NCBI GenBank assembly: GCA_900772715.1
Contig: CAAGRN010000054.1
Span: forward strand, 1 to 9,596
Direction: 5' to 3'
DNA length: 9,596 bases
DNA from: an uncultured Subdoligranulum sp.
Lineage (GTDB): Bacteria; Bacillota_A; Clostridia; Oscillospirales; Ruminococcaceae
Positions 7,170 to 9,596 of this stretch are shown one piece after another. The number at the start of each line of letters is the position of its first letter. Within the stretch, counting starts at the first letter, position 1. The notes under the pieces were generated by a model that did no database searches, was not told where the DNA came from, and saw only the letters and a list, made by a program, of their open reading frames with translations. The position numbers and the translations under genes are program-made.

Positions 7170-7889
7170 TTGGACAAAAAAATCTTGGTACTGATCCCCT
7201 GCTATAATGAGGAAAGCAATATTGTGACAACGGTGGAACACCTGCGTGCGACCTGCCCGGAGGTGGATTTCCTTGTCATCAATGACTGCTCTACCGACGG
7301 CAGCGCTGCCCTGCTGCGCGAGAAAAACTATCCCTTTCTGGACCTGCCGGTCAACCTTGGCATCGGCGGCGGTATGCAGTGCGGGTACCAGTACGCGGTG
7401 CGCAACCACTATGACGTGACCGTGCAGATGGACGGCGACGGTCAGCATGACCCCGCGTACCTGTACGACATTGTGCAGCCGGTGCTGGACGGTGCGTGCG
7501 ATATGTGCATCGGCAGCCGGTTTATCACCAACGAGGGGTTTCAGACCAGCTTTATGCGCCGGGTGGGTATCCGCTTTTTAAGCGGTATGATCTATCTGTT
7601 GTCCGGGCATAAGGTGCTGGATGTTACCAGCGGCTTCCGCGCGGTCAACAACCGGCTGGCGCAGTATTTTTCTGCGCATTATGCCATTGACTACCCCGAA
7701 CCGGAGGCAATTCTTGCGTCGACCCTGGTAGGGTTTCGGGTAAAGGAAGCCCCTGTTATTATGCACGAGCGTCAGGGCGGCGCGTCGAGCATTTTCGGCT
7801 TCAAAAGCGCCTATTATATGATCAAGGTTTCGCTGGCGCTTATCATTGACCGCTTTTCCATCCGCAAACAAAAAGGAGGCAGACCGTGA
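7170..7889 (+). CDS. GT2 glycosyltransferase, DPM1/GtrB-like (polyprenyl-phosphate glycosyl transferase)
   Basis: A 239-residue GT-A enzyme. Motifs: IPCYNEE (9-15), INDCSTD (37-43), NLGIGGGMQCGY (62-73), the metal/nucleotide-binding QMDGDGQHDP (86-95), IGSRF (114-118), DVTSGFRA (151-158) and YPEPE (175-179). This set matches DPM1/GtrB-type enzymes that move a hexose from a nucleotide donor to undecaprenyl phosphate at the inner face of the membrane. It has no C-terminal transmembrane segments of its own. The downstream DUF2304 protein, whose start overlaps the stop (GTGA), may supply the membrane anchor. Translation appears to start at TTG, directly followed by an A7 run at 7176-7182. The sugar is unknown. 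The alternative is direct transfer to a glycan instead of to the lipid carrier. Confidence 0.85.
   Translation: MDKKILVLIPCYNEESNIVTTVEHLRATCPEVDFLVINDCSTDGSAALLREKNYPFLDLPVNLGIGGGMQCGYQYAVRNHYDVTVQMDGDGQHDPAYLYDIVQPVLDGACDMCIGSRFITNEGFQTSFMRRVGIRFLSGMIYLLSGHKVLDVTSGFRAVNNRLAQYFSAHYAIDYPEPEAILASTLVGFRVKEAPVIMHERQGGASSIFGFKSAYYMIKVSLALIIDRFSIRKQKGGRP
7873..7879 (+). promoter_or_regulatory. Ribosome binding site for the GTG start of the DUF2304 gene
   Basis: AAGGAGG lies inside the last codons of the GT2 gene, 6 nt before the GTG at 7886. This strong site makes the GTG start convincing. Confidence 0.75.
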
Positions 7890-8257
7890 CCCCACGCTTG
7901 CAGTTGTATATGATCCTTGGCGCGGTGATTTTGCTTGCCGTGATCTTTTGCCTGCTCAAGCGCGGGCTGATGAGCGTCAAATACAGCCTGCTGTGGCTGC
8001 TTTTGGCGGTGTGTCTGGTGATTGCGGCAGCCGTGCCCTACACCGTGTTTGTGCTGCGGGATCTTTTGGACATACAGATGCCCGTAAACCTGATATTCCT
8101 GTTGATGTTCTGCTTTGTGCTGGTGGTGCTGCTCTCGCTGAGCGTGGCGATCACCCAATTGGCAGAAAAATGCAAGCGGCTGACACAAGCCAACGCCATA
8201 CTGGAAAAGCGTGTGCGTGACTTGGAGGATACGGTAAAGGGTGGGAAGCAAGAATGA
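7886..8257 (+). CDS. DUF2304 small membrane protein
   Basis: A 123-residue protein with three hydrophobic segments at about 6-24, 33-53 and 68-90. A charged tail (about 91-118) with heptad-like spacing suggests a short cytoplasmic coiled coil. The KYSLLWLLLAV stretch (32-42), the MPVNLIFLL stretch (65-73) and the segment order match DUF2304. The biochemical role of this family is not established. Its members commonly sit next to anchorless DPM1-like GT2 genes, so a role as membrane anchor or partner of the GT2 enzyme is a reasonable inference. The GTG start overlaps the GT2 stop by 4 nt and the stop overlaps the next ATG by 4 nt. The three genes are therefore likely made together in fixed ratio. 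Confidence 0.85.
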   Translation: MTPRLQLYMILGAVILLAVIFCLLKRGLMSVKYSLLWLLLAVCLVIAAAVPYTVFVLRDLLDIQMPVNLIFLLMFCFVLVVLLSLSVAITQLAEKCKRLTQANAILEKRVRDLEDTVKGGKQE

Positions 8258-9596
8258 CGCTGGCTCAGGTGTTTGCGGCAATTACGCCGGAGCAATTCAT
8301 CGCCTACTTACAAAAAAGCGGCACCCTGTCGGTTACTACGGTTTCCTTTTTGGTGTTTTTTGCCCTTGTGGCGGTGGTCAACTATGCCCTGCCCCGGGTG
8401 CTGCGCCCCTATTACCTGCTGGCAGTCAGCATCGGTTATTTCTGCTATGAGCCGCGCTACCGCCCGCTGCTTTGGGCATTGCTGGGCTTGGCGGGGCTGA
8501 GCTGGCTGTGCGGGCTGGTGATCGGCAGCGTGCGCAGCAAGCCTGTGCGGGTGCTGGCGCTGCTGGCTGCCATTGCGGGCAGCGTGGGACTGCTGTTCTA
8601 TTACAAATACTGGGATATGGCGGCGGACGTTGTGGCAGGAACGCCGCTTTCAGGTCTACTGCCCCACCGCGGCAGCATTCTGGCACCGATGGGGCTGAGC
8701 TACTTTGCGCTGTCCTCGCTGAGTTACCCCATTGACGTATTCAAACGGCGCTGCAAGGTGGAAAAAAATCCGCTGCACTATGCGCTGTTTGTCTGCTACT
8801 TCCCCACGCTGATCACGGGTCCGATCGAGCGTTACCCCCATCTGCGCCCGCAGATCAAAAAAAGCCGCCGGTTCAGCTATACCCGCTGCGCGGGCGGCGC
8901 GTTCCGGATGCTGTGGGGCTACACCAAAAAAATGGTCATCGCCGATAACCTCAACCTGTACATCACGGCGGTGTATCAGAACGCCGCCGAACTGGGCGGA
9001 CCGAACCTGCTGGCGGCGACCCTGCTGTTTGCCGTGCGGCTGTATATGGATTTTTCGGGCTGCTGCGACATTGTTCTGGGTGCGTCCCGCATTCTGGGCT
9101 ACGATCTGCTGGAGAACTTCCAGGCACCGCTGGAAGCCCGCACCTTCAGCGGCATATGGCGGCGCTGGCATATCTCGATGTCCGGCTGGTTCCGGGATTA
9201 TGTTTATATCCCCTTGGGCGGCAGCCGCTGCGCGCTGTGGCGCAAATGCCTGAACACGATGATCGTCTTTACGGTGTCCGGCATCTGGCACGGCGCGGAC
9301 TGGCGCTATATGATGTGGGGCGCGGCGTGCGGTGTGGTTTCGGTGCTGAGCATTTTAACGGCAGCACCACGCCGGTTTATCGCGGACCGCAACCCGCTGT
9401 ATAAGCTGGAATGGTTCAAGGTGCTGTTCCAGACCGCCTGCGCCGATGTGCTGTTTGCGCTGGTGTTTGTGTTCTTCAACTGCGCCTTGCTGAATGTGGA
9501 CCCCGGCGTGGTATTTACCGGGCTGACGCAGGGCTGGCACGGCATTGCCCCGGCGTGGCAGGCAATTACCCTTTCGCTGCACGCCCGCAGCGGCCA
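8254..9596 (+). CDS. MBOAT O-acyltransferase, 3' end cut by the window
   Basis: Open from ATG at 8254 to the right edge, 447 residues with no stop. The start overlaps the upstream stop (ATGA). The protein is strongly hydrophobic and carries the motifs of bacterial membrane-bound O-acyltransferases (AlgI/DltB/PatA type): a GPIERYP stretch at 189-195, YMDFSGCCDIVLGASRILGY (264-283), NFQAP (288-292), IWRRWHISMSGWFRDYVYIPLGG (301-323) and SGIWHGADW (342-350). H346 is the invariant putative catalytic histidine and H306 the second conserved one. Family members of this type are about 460-510 residues, so only a few dozen residues are missing. The likely job is moving an acyl group, often acetyl, across the membrane to decorate the extracellular glycan. 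The family often works with an SGNH/AlgJ-like partner, which could be the next gene. DltB itself is unlikely because no dlt genes are present. Confidence 0.92.
   Translation, partial: MTLAQVFAAITPEQFIAYLQKSGTLSVTTVSFLVFFALVAVVNYALPRVLRPYYLLAVSIGYFCYEPRYRPLLWALLGLAGLSWLCGLVIGSVRSKPVRVLALLAAIAGSVGLLFYYKYWDMAADVVAGTPLSGLLPHRGSILAPMGLSYFALSSLSYPIDVFKRRCKVEKNPLHYALFVCYFPTLITGPIERYPHLRPQIKKSRRFSYTRCAGGAFRMLWGYTKKMVIADNLNLYITAVYQNAAELGGPNLLAATLLFAVRLYMDFSGCCDIVLGASRILGYDLLENFQAPLEARTFSGIWRRWHISMSGWFRDYVYIPLGGSRCALWRKCLNTMIVFTVSGIWHGADWRYMMWGAACGVVSVLSILTAAPRRFIADRNPLYKLEWFKVLFQTACADVLFALVFVFFNCALLNVDPGVVFTGLTQGWHGIAPAWQAITLSLHARSG

Noticed and set aside
5757..7448. Long reverse-strand open frame (563 codons) over the GT4 gene
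   Set aside because: Same shadow effect: the forward strand carries clear GT4 and GT2 motifs, while the reverse product resembles no family I recognise.

Overview
The window reads as one end of a surface-polysaccharide (capsule/exopolysaccharide) locus from a GC-rich, low-GC-phylum-derived anaerobe. The evidence is strong AGGAGG-type ribosome binding sites, AT-rich sigma-A-type promoters in an otherwise GC-rich sequence, and gene families typical of gut Clostridia. A member of the Oscillospiraceae/Ruminococcaceae (Faecalibacterium/Gemmiger/Subdoligranulum-like) is my best guess. That is inference from composition and style, not a match.

Layout. Bases 1-175 (minus strand) hold the 5' end of a peptidase T gene, a housekeeping neighbour that marks the edge of the locus. 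Bases 176-373 are a divergent regulatory region with two back-to-back promoters, one for pepT (minus) and one for the sugar operon (plus). From 374 to the right edge, seven genes run on the plus strand with gaps of at most 24 nt or 4-nt start/stop overlaps. They look like a single operon that continues past the window.

Functions. The first three genes (374-3786) are the complete CapE-CapF-CapG (FnlA-FnlB-FnlC) set that converts UDP-GlcNAc to UDP-N-acetyl-L-fucosamine. Next comes a 700-residue polytopic membrane protein I cannot name, which looks like a GT-C-fold glycosyltransferase. It is followed by a WbuB-like GT4 glycosyltransferase, a plausible user of the L-FucNAc donor. The last three genes are a tightly coupled set: a DPM1/GtrB-like GT2 transferase with no membrane anchor of its own, a small DUF2304 membrane protein with a coiled-coil tail, and an MBOAT O-acyltransferase cut by the window edge.

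Working model (inference). The GT2/DUF2304 pair loads a sugar onto undecaprenyl phosphate, and the GT-C-like protein transfers it outside the membrane. GT4 adds L-FucNAc to the growing glycan on the cytoplasmic side, and the MBOAT protein O-acylates the product. No initiating phosphoglycosyl transferase, flippase, polymerase or chain-length regulator is visible, so these would have to lie to the right or elsewhere. No RNA genes, CRISPR arrays, insertion sequences or convincing terminators were found.
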